The position numbers and the translations under genes are program-made. DNA of 64,000 nt from Nigerium sp. (GTDB lineage: Bacteria > Actinomycetota > Actinomycetes > Propionibacteriales > Propionibacteriaceae): assembly GCA_016711325.1 (NCBI GenBank), contig JADJTH010000009.1, forward strand, positions 186,001-250,000, given 5' to 3'. Shown here in pieces: positions 53,081-63,291 of this stretch. The notes under the pieces were generated by a model. That model did not search any database, had not been told where the DNA came from, and saw nothing but the letters and a program-made list of their open reading frames with translations. How positions within the stretch are numbered: the stretch's first letter is position 1; the number at the start of each line of letters is the position of its first letter.

Positions 53081-54553
53081 TCAACTTACCCGGGCCTCCC
53101 TCGAAAACAGCAGGAAGCCAAGCGCAAAAACAGCTCCAAAGCCGGCCGCCACCGGTATTGCTAGACCGAGCCATTCCACATAGCTGGCAGGCGTCGCGAA
53201 ACGTGTCGGCCACCCAACGGCGACACAAACAACCGCACCGAGGCCAATTCCCAGCATCAGGCGAAAACTCACCAATGGACTCCGGCCCAGAATCCGACTC
53301 GAAGAAAACAGTACGAAATCAACCGAACGAAACGCATAGGAACACAGCGCCCCAATCAAGACACCTGGCATTCCCAGCGCAATCGCAAAACCCACGGAAC
53401 AGACCACGTTGATGACCGATTCGGCAATGGCGCGAGACCTCGTCTCAGCGAACATCCCTGCAGCAGTCACCAATACATTATGCGGCACCCGCAAGCTATT
53501 CGCAAGGCCCACAGCCACAAAGAGCGCCACCACCTCGGGCCGGATGTACTCCGCATCGGTGAACCTAGCGGTATAGACAAAAAGGAACGGCCCGGTCAAC
53601 ACAGCCGCACAGGAGTACATCCAAAATGCCGCACAATACACCATCGTTTCAAAACGCCTGAACACGGCCGAATGATGTGCAAGCTCACCGCCGCCAACCA
53701 GTTGCCCGAACCCTCCCAAAGTGGCCGTAGAAACTATCGACAAGACACCACTCAGCGCCACAAAAATCATGCTGTGCACAAGGTAAACACTAATCTCGTC
53801 GAGTGGAACCAGCACCGTCAGAATAACGATCGGAGAGTTAAACACCGCCATGGCCGCGAGTTGTTGGACAAAGGCCGAGCCTTGCTGAGGTATACGAAAC
53901 GGGGCTTCAACCGCCTTGAACGACACCGCCGGGTACCTTCTCCGGACATACCCTGCCACGACGGGCGCCCGGAGAAGAAGCAGGCCAGTCGAACCCAGTT
54001 GAACAACGATGAGCCCGCATCCTTCACGCGCCAGCATCACCACGGCCAACATGCTGAAGGCGGAGAACACCGCTTGAATTGTCGACAGCACGTACACCCG
54101 TTGGTCTGCATGCAGAAGCGTGCGATATTTGTTGAGAATCAGATACTCCCAAAGCGCCCCTCCCCCGAGAATTAGCATCATGTAGCGAGCAAGCGCCTCC
54201 GGCACGTCGCTGGCAACAACCAGCGGATAGACCATGCAAAGAATCACGAGAAGTACGCCAAAGACCCAGCCCGAGCGCAAGTACCATAACCTAGTAGCCG
54301 CGAGAACTGCATTGAGCGCAGCTCCGTCCCCCAGCCGCAAGGGACGGTACAGAGCAGCCATCGATGCGACACCCATTCCCATCTCCGCCAAGCTAAGGTA
54401 GGCGACAAACTGCCTGACACTCCCCACCAAGCCATTCGCGTCCGAGCCGAAATACTGGATGAGTATAGAAGGAACCACCAGACCCACTGCGATCTGCGTG
54501 ACTTGAAGAATGAGTCCCGCGCCGATGCTAACCAGCGCCCTACGAGACCTCAT
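53081..54553 (-). CDS. wzx: Polysaccharide repeat-unit flippase (Wzx type)
   Basis: A 490-residue protein with about 12-14 membrane helices, beginning MRSRRALVSIGAGLILQVTQIAVGLV and followed by IQYFGSDANGLVG, the usual start of MOP/Wzx flippases. It should move the lipid-linked repeat unit across the membrane. GC content is clearly lower than in capFG. Its start overlaps the end of the glycosyltransferase gene by ATGA. Last gene of a long leftward operon from about 64 kb. Confidence 0.85.
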   Translation of the reverse strand: MRSRRALVSIGAGLILQVTQIAVGLVVPSILIQYFGSDANGLVGSVRQFVAYLSLAEMGMGVASMAALYRPLRLGDGAALNAVLAATRLWYLRSGWVFGVLLVILCMVYPLVVASDVPEALARYMMLILGGGALWEYLILNKYRTLLHADQRVYVLSTIQAVFSAFSMLAVVMLAREGCGLIVVQLGSTGLLLLRAPVVAGYVRRRYPAVSFKAVEAPFRIPQQGSAFVQQLAAMAVFNSPIVILTVLVPLDEISVYLVHSMIFVALSGVLSIVSTATLGGFGQLVGGGELAHHSAVFRRFETMVYCAAFWMYSCAAVLTGPFLFVYTARFTDAEYIRPEVVALFVAVGLANSLRVPHNVLVTAAGMFAETRSRAIAESVINVVCSVGFAIALGMPGVLIGALCSYAFRSVDFVLFSSSRILGRSPLVSFRLMLGIGLGAVVCVAVGWPTRFATPASYVEWLGLAIPVAAGFGAVFALGFLLFSREARVS

Positions 54554-55595
54554 GAAGACCGTGGCCAGACACGACGAGCCAGGTCAATCAGGGCCACCAC
54601 CACAGGGCTGGCAAATGGCATCCTAACCCTGCAACAGAAAAGGACCACACGGCTGGTCCCGTCAAGCATGCGACCTCGAAGAAGTCCGATACCCGCGCGG
54701 GCATCGTGGTGCGACATGGCCTCCATCACACGACCAACACAGGGCATCAATCCTCCGGGGCCGCGACACTCAGTCAAAACAGCGCGCAGTGTGAGCCACC
54801 CAAAATACTCGAGCTCATCGCCACGAAGATCGACTCCCTTCGCCCGCGTTGCACGACAGAGACTCTCATGAAGCGCAGCATTGCTGGCCGCAAGTCCCGG
54901 TCGATAGCTCTTGGTCATCGAGCGAGGATTGGAACGGTAGCAATACAGAGGACTTTCCAAGATCGCTATGCGGTCAACATCCAATAGACAAGGCACCACG
55001 ATGTTCGCATCTTCCCCCATCGTCACGCCGCCTGAACAGTATTGAACATTTGCTAGGATCAGTGAGCGCCGAAACAATTTCGACCACCGCGACGGAACGA
55101 TCTCGCCACCCCCCCTAGTCACTCCACGGAGGAGGCCGCTTGCCGCAGACCGCCCCCGGCGTAGAGCCGCACCCCCTCCCCTGATAGAGGCGCATCGCCT
55201 CCCTCTGATCCTCGCCCATTCGCAACCTGGATATACCCGCACTGAACCATCGCAGCGCCACTAGCAAGAGCCGCCTCCATCAGCGTCTGAAACATCTGCG
55301 GATGAACCCAGTCATCACCGTCCACAAAGCCAATGTACTCTCCGGTAGATGCGCGGAGACCAGCCAGCCATGCAAGCTGCAATCCCCGATTTGGAGTGTG
55401 CAAGACGCGCAGACGGGAGTCGACCTTCGCGAACGCATCGAGAATCGAGCCGGAATCGTCCTCGGAGCCATCATCGACGGCCACAATCTCCAAGTTCGCA
55501 TAGGACTGGTCGAAGAGACTCTGGAGACAATCGGTCAAAAAGGGGCCACAATTGTAGACCGGAACAATCACGCTAATCCAAGGCGATGTGGTCAA
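54550..55595 (-). pseudogene. Family 2 glycosyltransferase with a frameshift at a G7 run
   Basis: The first part (probable TTG start 55595) has the GT2 landmarks ISVIVPVYNCGPFL, VDDGSEDDSGSI and FVDGDDWVHP, and reaches a stop at 55119. The C-terminal half is in another frame (EIVPSRWSKLFRRSLI, then ESPLYCYRSNPRSMT) to 54550. A G7 run lies next to the stop and a 9-base G run precedes the start. The gene is dead, phase-variable, or misread. It would transfer a sugar to the lipid-linked repeat unit. Confidence 0.7.
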
Positions 55596-56157
55596 AATCC
55601 GCCCCCCCCCTCCGCGCGCAAAAGTATGAGCGACAGGCGGACTCGCCAAGCGCCCGTCGAGACAACAAAACTCAGATGTTGAGCCTGCGAGGTGACTACA
55701 TCACATCCGTCAGGCGTCAACCTCGTTTGCAGCCTTTGACGAACGCGGGGGCACTCAGCGCGGCCAACCATGCCGCGCCGATGTGCCGCCGCTACGCCGA
55801 CTTCTGCATACCGGGACGAGGCCGGACTCGCGCGCAAGCGACAGAGCACCATTCCATGCCTCGGGTTCTCGCGATCTCGTGACACGTCACTTACGAACCA
55901 ATGGGCGGTGCGGTTCAACATCATAATGGCCCCGTCCTCCGGCACCTTGCACTCAGATGACACCGCCATCCCAGCACGCGGAGCAGCGGACCCATAGCCC
56001 GCAGGCGGAGCACCAATCGGAGGCCACCGCCCACAGTTACGCGGAGCGCACCGCTCCCGATGACGCTTCCAGGCAGGGTCCATTCCAGATCTCCACCTCT
56101 GAATATGGCACCATCACTGTGAGCAATAACACTACTGCGCAACCGCCTAATCGTCAT
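55596..56157 (-). pseudogene. Unrecognised gene, probably frameshifted
   Basis: From ATG 56157 one frame reads MTIRRLRSSVIAHSDGAIF, DLEWTLPGSVIGSGALRV to about 55965; another continues SECKVPEDGAIMMLNRTAHWF to about 55600. Together they would be a polysaccharide-related protein of about 180 residues between wzy and the GT2 gene. I do not recognise a family, and the exact frames are uncertain. Confidence 0.35.
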
Positions 56158-56158
56158 T

Positions 56159-57448
56159 CTATGCTACCGGCAAACTAGCCTTGCCATTGGCATCGGAGCA
56201 TATCCGCAGTGCAATCGCCAAGACGAACCATAGGATGGCGCTCCTCTCAAGGCCACTCACCGAAAGGCCAAACACCATAATCGGAGATAAGGCCAGGAAG
56301 TGAAACAGCCCCCCTTGAGCCGAGCGAATGACTGCCAGCAGAACTCCGATGAATGCAGCTAGCCCGACAATTCCCGCCTCGATCACTAATCCCAACCACA
56401 AGCCGTGGGCCTCGGCGAAAAGGCGCTCAACAGACAACAAGAAGTACGGCGCATTTCCGTACCCCACACCGAATATCACCCATTGATCCGCATGCCTGAG
56501 GTAGAGTTCCGCGATATCGGCGCGTCCGCCCCGATCGGCAAGCGCCTCTGGTATTGGAGCAGCAAGAAGCCGATTGGGAAGCAGCGTCCAGGTCTGAATG
56601 ATCAGGTACCCGACGATGGACAGCACGACCATTATTGCTGACCGCCTGAGGTTCCTCCGCATGAAGCCAAAGACGGCTATGACTAGCGTCACAATCAGCG
56701 AGATGGCCCCTGTTCGCGAGCCCGTTACAATGGCGCCCGCACCGACTAGGCCGATCACCGGAATCACGATCGGGACATACATCCAGCGACATCGGAAAAA
56801 TCTATGAACCGCAAGAGCGAATGCAATACACAAGATCATACTAATGAAGTTCTCATCGGCATCCCCGATGGTAAACCGTAGACCAGCCAGCGTATCTGCA
56901 TTCACGCGGAAGAGGGTGAAAGCGACCGCCGTCGCACCCAATATGTACCATACCGGGACCCAGTCGGAATGATCGGGAAGAAGCGCCACCAAACTGAAAA
57001 AACAGATCAGCGCGTAAAGGAGCGAAACCACCGGCATAATGGACCATGAATATGACGGCAGGATGAGGCTGTTCAGCACGGTCGTAAAGAGCGTCCACAA
57101 TACAAAGAGGTAACTCGCAACCAGAACTCGACTGGGCACCTGATTCAGCCCACGCCCACGGAGCGCGCGAGATGCGGCAGCCGCGACCACCGGCAGGCCC
57201 GCGATTGTGGGCGCAGTCACCGTGTAGGGCGTCGGAATTACCTCGAATGGAACTGACGCCGCGTACATCACGATTGCGAGCTTCTCAAGCGGGCCTAAGG
57301 CGAGGTCGGTTCCGCGGAGACTCCCCGCGCTCCCAGACGCCACCCCAGCCTCCATGGAGAAAACACGGCTTCGCACGGCTGGACGGAATCTAGCAGGCAT
57401 TGCCCTGTCATTACGTCCGCCCGTTCTGCAATACCACCAGGTGTCCAC
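56159..57448 (-). CDS. wzy: Polysaccharide polymerase (Wzy / O-antigen ligase type)
   Basis: A 429-residue protein with about 11-12 membrane helices and a large outside loop (LPNRLLAAPIPEALADRGGRADIAELYLRHADQ) ending in GVGYGNAPYF, AEAHGLWLGLVIEAGIVG, the Wzy_C/ligase pattern. It should polymerise repeat units outside the membrane. GTG 57448 is chosen because GAGGAGG lies 7 bases upstream; two later ATGs (57400, 57355) lack such a site. Confidence 0.8.
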   Translation of the reverse strand: MDTWWYCRTGGRNDRAMPARFRPAVRSRVFSMEAGVASGSAGSLRGTDLALGPLEKLAIVMYAASVPFEVIPTPYTVTAPTIAGLPVVAAAASRALRGRGLNQVPSRVLVASYLFVLWTLFTTVLNSLILPSYSWSIMPVVSLLYALICFFSLVALLPDHSDWVPVWYILGATAVAFTLFRVNADTLAGLRFTIGDADENFISMILCIAFALAVHRFFRCRWMYVPIVIPVIGLVGAGAIVTGSRTGAISLIVTLVIAVFGFMRRNLRRSAIMVVLSIVGYLIIQTWTLLPNRLLAAPIPEALADRGGRADIAELYLRHADQWVIFGVGYGNAPYFLLSVERLFAEAHGLWLGLVIEAGIVGLAAFIGVLLAVIRSAQGGLFHFLALSPIMVFGLSVSGLERSAILWFVLAIALRICSDANGKASLPVA

Positions 57449-57522
57449 ACTCAGTCCTCCTCATGGCCTGACAACATGCTCGCAGTCCGTGACATCGGTC
57501 CTCCCACAATGCCGCAGATGCC

Positions 57523-58629
57523 CTAATCCATCAATCGCGTGTAGATCTCGCGAATACGCAGCTCGTGTTTGCCCATTGTAAACTCCGAAGTTGCCAACTG
57601 CCTCGATGCCGACGAATAACGAGACCGGAGATCCAATTCGCCATACAGGCGCGTCACCCCGTTGACTATGGCGTCCACATCCGCCGGCGCAATCAGCTCT
57701 CCGTTTCGTCCGTGGCGGACCACCTCAGAGTTCCCGCCGACATCGGTAGCAAGAATCGGCAGACCTATAGCCACAGCCTCCAACAGCGCATTTGAAAGAT
57801 TCTCGTGTAAGCTCGCAAAGAGAAACAGATCGCACGCCGAGAGAAGACCCAGGACGTCATCTCGCTGACCAAGAAGTAGGACCCTTCCTTGTGATATCTC
57901 AACCGCGAGTTCCTGCTTGAGGATGTCCAGATAGGGCCCGTCGCCGATGAACACGAACTTCATCTGGGGTTCGGTCAGTCTCGAAACAGCGGCGCAAACG
58001 AATGCTATCCCTTTATCATATACCATTCGACCGGACACGGCAACGACAAACTCTGAGTCCGAGAGCCCCAGCTCAGATCTGGTCCTGGCGCGGGTGGGTT
58101 CTATTTCAAAGTCAACTATCGGTGCGGCATTTCTGACAACTCCCAGGTCTCGCCGAGAGTGGCACTTCAGGAAGCGTCGATTTCGAGCGCTTTCACACAC
58201 CGTGTAGTAGCCGTCGCACATCGCGAGGGTGATCCATTCAGCGATGTGGAAGGCCATCCGACGCCAAAATGCCAGCCCGATCGCGTCCCGAGAAGTCCCG
58301 TGGACGCCGACTAGCACCTTCCTCGCCCCGGCTAGACGTGCGGCCAGCATCGCATGGAACCCTGCTGCTTGCAGACCGGCCAGGTGAACCAGATCAGGCC
58401 GAATAGCTCGAATCTGCCGACCTAAGTCAAGGACGAGGCGAAGATTGATCCCACCGCCAGCATGGAACGTCTGGTTGAATGTACAGAATTCGAATTCATC
58501 TTCAAGACCTGAGGACATCAGCCGAACACTGCTCGTGTTCGGGCCGCTGATCTGGTTTGGCATGATGATGTGGAGGGCGATCCTCTTCCGTGGAGTCAGT
58601 GACACATCGCCTGGGTGCGCTCGTTTCAT
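57523..58629 (-). CDS. Family 4 glycosyltransferase
   Basis: A 368-residue GT-B enzyme. The C-terminal donor-binding part has VAVSGRMVYDKGIAFVC, FVFIGDGPYLD and HENLSNALLEAVAIGLPILATDVGGN with the ExxxxxxxE motif. The N-terminal half contains LVHLAGLQAAGFHAMLAARL. ATG 58629 overlaps the stop of the preceding glycosyltransferase by ATGA-type coupling. The sugar specificity cannot be read from sequence. Confidence 0.85.
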   Translation of the reverse strand: MKRAHPGDVSLTPRKRIALHIIMPNQISGPNTSSVRLMSSGLEDEFEFCTFNQTFHAGGGINLRLVLDLGRQIRAIRPDLVHLAGLQAAGFHAMLAARLAGARKVLVGVHGTSRDAIGLAFWRRMAFHIAEWITLAMCDGYYTVCESARNRRFLKCHSRRDLGVVRNAAPIVDFEIEPTRARTRSELGLSDSEFVVAVSGRMVYDKGIAFVCAAVSRLTEPQMKFVFIGDGPYLDILKQELAVEISQGRVLLLGQRDDVLGLLSACDLFLFASLHENLSNALLEAVAIGLPILATDVGGNSEVVRHGRNGELIAPADVDAIVNGVTRLYGELDLRSRYSSASRQLATSEFTMGKHELRIREIYTRLMD

Positions 58630-59753
58630 AATCCGACCTTGTCGAAGAACTCCGCAACTGGCTCGAGGTAGCGCCTGTAGTCAAATGCGGTTCGATCAGG
58701 AGCCACCCGCGTACCATCTGACAGTGCAACTGAGATCGTCTCATCTAGCGTGGATAGCGTCGTCACCAACCCGCAAGCATATCGGTCAATATACTCAATC
58801 ACGTCCGGATGCCATGAGGCAATTACTGGCGTGCTAGCCGTGACGCTTTCGACGAACTTGGTCGGAAACCCCGCCAGAACGTTCCGGCTCTCGTCCCGGA
58901 CAACCAACGCATAGTCCGCCCGGGCCAGAGCGGAAAGAACTTCGGAATGCGCCACCCTGCCATGAAAGCGGATCGGGCCATTGCTGGGAGTCCTCTCCAT
59001 GCCGTACATCACACGATATTCCTCTGCTGTCACTCCGTATATCTCCAGGCAGACTGGCTTCTGCCAGACGCTCCGCTGAAATGTTTCCACGACCACATCA
59101 AGGCGCTCCTTCCGTGCACTCGGAGAACCTGCGTAAATAAACGTGATAGCGGCCTTGTCAACTGCGGCCGGTGCGCTCCATTTCTGATTTCGGGCGTCCA
59201 CCAGGGGCGGCAACTTCACCACGTCTAGGCAACCTTCATAGAAATCAGCCATGTAGCGGCTGATCACTATTGCTCCATCTAGTCGCGGATGGACTATCCG
59301 CATTCGCACTGCACTGTCCAGGGCCCGGAATAGGTTCGCGAGTGAATCCAGTCTGGGCTGATACCATTCTGTGATGTCTGCCAGGCAGGGCACTCCTCGA
59401 CCCCGGCAATAGCCACGAAGTCTCAGGAGAGCGGGTGAGGGATAGTTGTACGCGATCACGGCTCGCAGATCCTCTTGCTCACCAAGGAGGGGAAAGATGC
59501 CAGGATGCCCCACGGCTTGCGCGACATTCCGCCATCTTCCTTGACGCAAGCTCAACCGAAGGACGCGAAATCCGTTGACTTCGATCTCACGCTCTTCGGT
59601 GGATTGATCCACTTTCCCGACTTCAATGAAGACTACATCCAGACCGAGCTCCCGAAAAATCAAGGCGTTTGCCATCACGCGATGTGCTGCGGCGTTGCCA
59701 TCTGGCAGTTGAAAGGCCCCTACGTACACCACTGTGCCATTAGCCACAGGCAT
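58626..59753 (-). CDS. Glycosyltransferase (GT4-like)
   Basis: A protein of about 375 residues with GT-B layout: VVYVGAFQLPDGNAAAHRVMANALIF at the start, a middle with DGAIVISRYMADFYEG, then ITFIYAGSPSARKERLD and FPTKFVESVTASTPVIASWHPD for the donor site. ATG 59753 or GTG 59747 are both possible; AGGAAGG is better placed for the GTG. Part of the leftward operon. Confidence 0.8.
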   Translation of the reverse strand: MPVANGTVVYVGAFQLPDGNAAAHRVMANALIFRELGLDVVFIEVGKVDQSTEEREIEVNGFRVLRLSLRQGRWRNVAQAVGHPGIFPLLGEQEDLRAVIAYNYPSPALLRLRGYCRGRGVPCLADITEWYQPRLDSLANLFRALDSAVRMRIVHPRLDGAIVISRYMADFYEGCLDVVKLPPLVDARNQKWSAPAAVDKAAITFIYAGSPSARKERLDVVVETFQRSVWQKPVCLEIYGVTAEEYRVMYGMERTPSNGPIRFHGRVAHSEVLSALARADYALVVRDESRNVLAGFPTKFVESVTASTPVIASWHPDVIEYIDRYACGLVTTLSTLDETISVALSDGTRVAPDRTAFDYRRYLEPVAEFFDKVGL

Positions 59754-59796
59754 GCCCTTCCTATCCAAGCGCTTGAACGCCAGTATGCACCGTCCA

Positions 59797-61071
59797 TCAA
59801 AGGCATATATCGACTTCCTCAGCCGGGAGAACCGACATCAGATCGTAAAGAACATGGTTCTTACGGCTTCCGAGGGCTCGGATCTTGTCCGCGCCAAGCT
59901 GCCGGAACTCCGAATGCCCGACGGCAAGGATGATGGCGTCGTAAGACCCGTCACAGAGCTCCTCTATTGGTCGAAAACCGTAGGCAGCCTGGACGACTTG
60001 AGGATCCACGAGGGGATCGTACACGTCTACCCCAATCTGGTAGTCCGCGAGCTCACTAACGATGTCCACCACTCTTGAGTTGCGGATATCTGGAGTGTCC
60101 TCTTTGAACGCCAAACCTAGAATTAGGACGCGGGCCCCCCCGATTGCGATACCCTTCTGTGCCATCCCTTTCAGCAGTTGCGCCACCACATAGTGCGCCA
60201 TGGAGTCATTCAGCCTACGGCCCGCAAGAATGAGCTCAGGATGATATCCTACCGACTGAGCTTTGTGGGTGAGGTAATACGGGTCGACACCGATGCAGTG
60301 CCCGCCCACCAATCCCGGCTTGAACTTGAGGAAGTTCCACTTGGTGTCGGCGGCCCGCAGTACGTCGTTGGTATTGAGCCCAAGCTTGTTGAACAGGATT
60401 GCCAACTCGTTGATTAGAGCGATGTTCACGTCCCGCTGGGTGTTCTCGATCACCTTCGCCGCCTCTGCCACCTTGATCGAAGGTGCGCGGTGCGTGCCGA
60501 CGGTCACGATCGAGCGGTAGAGCTCATCAACCAGGTCCGCGGTGTTCGGGGTGGAACCCGAAGTAATCTTCACGATGTTGTGGACGCGGTGTTCTCTGTC
60601 CCCCGGGTTGATCCGCTCGGGGCTGTAGCCAACGAAGAAGTCCTTATTCAACAGCAGGCCGCTTGCACGCTCGAGTACAGGAACGCATTCCTCTTCGGTG
60701 GCACCCGGGTAGACCGTCGATTCATAGATCACAATGTCGCCAACGGCAAGATGCCTGCCGATCGTCTCCGAAGCGGAGAGTACCGGGCGAAGATCGGGTT
60801 GCTTGTGCTGATCGATCGGAGTCGGCGTTGTGACGATGAAGACATTCGCCCGATCCAGCTCTGTCTCATCGACGGTGAACATCACTTTAGCTGAAGCCAG
60901 CTCGTCGTTGTCTACTTCGAGGGTATGATCGTGCCCGGTGCGGAGTTCCGCCACCCGGCCCGGGTCGATGTCGAAGCCGACCACCGAGCGCTGTTTGCCG
61001 AATTCAACCGCCAGGGGGAGGCCCACATAGCCCAGCCCGATCACCGCAATCCTGACGTCTTCGAGTTTCAC
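59797..61071 (-). CDS. UDP-N-acetylhexosamine 6-dehydrogenase (TviB/WbpO type)
   Basis: A 424-residue NAD-dependent nucleotide-sugar dehydrogenase making a UDP-HexNAc uronic acid. It has the NAD motif IAVIGLGYVGLPLAVEFG, then VYPGATEEECVPVLE, and the catalytic Cys in LVGGHCIGVDPYYLTHKAQ. This version of the motif and ILAGRRLNDSM are typical of the TviB/WbpO group rather than UDP-glucose dehydrogenases. The start is coupled by ATGA to the epimerase gene before it, as in tviBC. Confidence 0.85.
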   Translation of the reverse strand: MKLEDVRIAVIGLGYVGLPLAVEFGKQRSVVGFDIDPGRVAELRTGHDHTLEVDNDELASAKVMFTVDETELDRANVFIVTTPTPIDQHKQPDLRPVLSASETIGRHLAVGDIVIYESTVYPGATEEECVPVLERASGLLLNKDFFVGYSPERINPGDREHRVHNIVKITSGSTPNTADLVDELYRSIVTVGTHRAPSIKVAEAAKVIENTQRDVNIALINELAILFNKLGLNTNDVLRAADTKWNFLKFKPGLVGGHCIGVDPYYLTHKAQSVGYHPELILAGRRLNDSMAHYVVAQLLKGMAQKGIAIGGARVLILGLAFKEDTPDIRNSRVVDIVSELADYQIGVDVYDPLVDPQVVQAAYGFRPIEELCDGSYDAIILAVGHSEFRQLGADKIRALGSRKNHVLYDLMSVLPAEEVDICL

Positions 61072-62009
61072 ACTTCACCGGCCCTCTCCTGATTGAACCA
61101 TGCAATGGTAGACGCCAGCCCCTCGGTCAACGAAACCGGGACCACCTCGGGAAAGAGCTCCCGCACCCGTGAGCTGTCGGCCTGGGAGGCCCGCACGTCG
61201 CCGGTGCGCGGGTCCGTGTGCTCCCGGGCCACCGGATGCCCCAGTTGCTCCTCCATCTCGCCCAGGAGAGCAAGCAGCGTCGTGTTGGTTCCGTAGGCAA
61301 GGTTCACCGGGTCCGGGCTGGACACCTTCCCCGTCACGGCCTGATGGATCACCGCACACACCGTGTCGACATAGGTGAAGTCTCGCGACTGCTCGCCGTC
61401 GCCGTGGATCAGCGCGGGCTGACCGTTCAGGGCCGCGTCCAGGAACTTGGGGATGACCGCGGCGTACGCATGATCAGCCGCCTGGTGCGGCCCGTAGACG
61501 TTGAAGAACCGGAACGCGAGAGTCTTCAAGCCGTAGGAGTACTGGTAGGCCAGCGCGTAGCCTTCCGTGGCCTGCTTGCTGACGGCGTAAGGGCTCATCG
61601 GACGCGTCCAGTCGAACTCGTTCTTAGGCAGCTTCGGGTTCGAGCCGTACACCGAGCTCGACGAAGCCACGACGACGTGATCCACCCCGGCCTTCCGCGC
61701 CGCCTCGAGCACATTGAGGGTGCCGGTGGTGTTGGCGTCGTGCGAAGCACGCGGGTTGATGATCGACCGCGGGACGCTCGGGATCGCCGCCAGGTGCACG
61801 ACCGAGTCCACGCCTTGGGCTGCCGCGACAAGAGCGTCGTAGTCGAGCAGGCTCGCCTCAATGAACTCGACATCGATGCTCTCGATGTTCGCGCGGCTCC
61901 CCGTGCTCAGGTCGTCAAAGACCCGAACAGACGCGTCACCGCATTCCCCAATGTAGCGTGCGAGGTTGGAGCCGATAAATCCGGCGCCACCTGTGACCAG
62001 GATTTTCAT
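61068..62009 (-). CDS. UDP-sugar 4-epimerase (TviC/WbpP-like SDR)
   Basis: A 313-residue extended SDR: ILVTGGAGFIGSNLARYIG for NAD, SSSSVYGSNPKLP and PYAVSKQATEGYA (Tyr and Lys of the active site). It probably interconverts UDP-GlcNAc/GalNAc or the uronic acids, working with the dehydrogenase that follows. Back to higher GC than the glycosyltransferases to its left. Confidence 0.8.
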   Translation of the reverse strand: MKILVTGGAGFIGSNLARYIGECGDASVRVFDDLSTGSRANIESIDVEFIEASLLDYDALVAAAQGVDSVVHLAAIPSVPRSIINPRASHDANTTGTLNVLEAARKAGVDHVVVASSSSVYGSNPKLPKNEFDWTRPMSPYAVSKQATEGYALAYQYSYGLKTLAFRFFNVYGPHQAADHAYAAVIPKFLDAALNGQPALIHGDGEQSRDFTYVDTVCAVIHQAVTGKVSSPDPVNLAYGTNTTLLALLGEMEEQLGHPVAREHTDPRTGDVRASQADSSRVRELFPEVVPVSLTEGLASTIAWFNQERAGEV

Positions 62010-62013
62010 ATGC

Positions 62014-63216
62014 TCACCCTTTCCTTCCCCGCGGCTCTATTCGCTGCGCATACACCGGCTGAACCACACCCTCCAGCAGCTCAGCAATGCCCATCCAAAT
62101 CCGTTCAGGGGCATACTCGGCTACCACTCGCTGACGCGCCGCCAAGCCCATACGAGACGTCAAACGCGGATCCTCTGCCAACTGATTGATACGCAGAACG
62201 AGAGCGTTCGAATCGCCGATATCAATGATAAATCCCGTCTCGCCTGGCACCACAGAGTCGATCGCTCCGGTTGCGTTCGTCGTGATCGACGGCACCCCTG
62301 CCGCCGCCGCTTCCAGCACGACGTTGGGGAATCCCTCGCGCAGAGTAGGCAGGCAGAGGATGTCAATCACGCCGAGGTACCGCCACACATCATCTGTCCA
62401 CGGTACATGCGTGACACGGCTGCCGCGTCGTTCGAGTTCGACACGTAAGCCCTCATCCTCGACGGTGCCAACCATAAGGAGACGAACCCTGGGATTGAGG
62501 TCCGCGTGTCCACAAGCACGGAGCAGGACGTCGATCCCCTTGGCCGAACTTATCCGCCCCACAAACCCAACGACGACATGCGACGGCTCAAGACCGAGTG
62601 CAAGCCGCTCCTCGCCACGATCGAGTTGGGCCACGCGCAGGGCCACGGCAGAGGAATCAACACCGTTGCTGCTACCCCCACCGGTCACCCATGACTTCCG
62701 TCCGAGCGTCAACCTCCGTCGCCGAGCTTCGTGTGCCAAAGAACGACTGACAAATAGCACGTCCGTTGACAGGCGCATCGTCAGCCACTCGGCGAGCCAC
62801 AGAACTCCTGAGGCGAAGCCCGAGGCGCCTTCAAGGCGCAGACCTCTGACCGTGTAAAGGCGACGCGGCACTCGGCTCAGCCACGCAGCGACCATTCCGA
62901 GAAGCGCTGCCTTCGGCGTTCCGACGTTGATGGCGTCGGGGCGGGTAGCGCGCAGAATGCGTATCCACTGGGCGAGCGCAGCAATGTCTCGAGTTGGTGC
63001 GATCTTTCGTTCCATTGGAACGCCCACGAGCCGCACACCTTCCCGCTGCGCGGCCCGCTGCGCGGCCTCATCAGGGTTCGCAATTAGGGCAACATCCCAC
63101 CCAGCTTGGGCAAACCACGCGAGTTGACCACGCAACAATGAGTAGGCGCTGACGCCGACCGTAACTCCAACAACCAGCCTGGCGGGGCGGCGAATGGGAC
63201 TGTCCACACTAGACAT
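62014..63216 (-). CDS. Family 4 glycosyltransferase
   Basis: A 400-residue GT-B enzyme with VVGFVGRISSAKGIDVLLRAC, LMVGTVEDEGLRVE and LREGFPNVVLEAAAAGVPSI, TGFIIDIGD. The N-terminal half has the layout of PglA/WbpT-like transferases (INVGTPKAALLGMVAAWLSRVPRRLYTVRGLR), acting on a lipid-linked acceptor. It is next to the epimerase/dehydrogenase pair and could use their product, but that is inference. Confidence 0.85.
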   Translation of the reverse strand: MSSVDSPIRRPARLVVGVTVGVSAYSLLRGQLAWFAQAGWDVALIANPDEAAQRAAQREGVRLVGVPMERKIAPTRDIAALAQWIRILRATRPDAINVGTPKAALLGMVAAWLSRVPRRLYTVRGLRLEGASGFASGVLWLAEWLTMRLSTDVLFVSRSLAHEARRRRLTLGRKSWVTGGGSSNGVDSSAVALRVAQLDRGEERLALGLEPSHVVVGFVGRISSAKGIDVLLRACGHADLNPRVRLLMVGTVEDEGLRVELERRGSRVTHVPWTDDVWRYLGVIDILCLPTLREGFPNVVLEAAAAGVPSITTNATGAIDSVVPGETGFIIDIGDSNALVLRINQLAEDPRLTSRMGLAARQRVVAEYAPERIWMGIAELLEGVVQPVYAQRIEPRGRKG

Positions 63217-63291
63217 CCGCGAGACCAGGGCTAAGGGATACCGGAATAGGGACGTTTTCCGGCGGATTGTATTGGGAAATAGCCGGGATCT

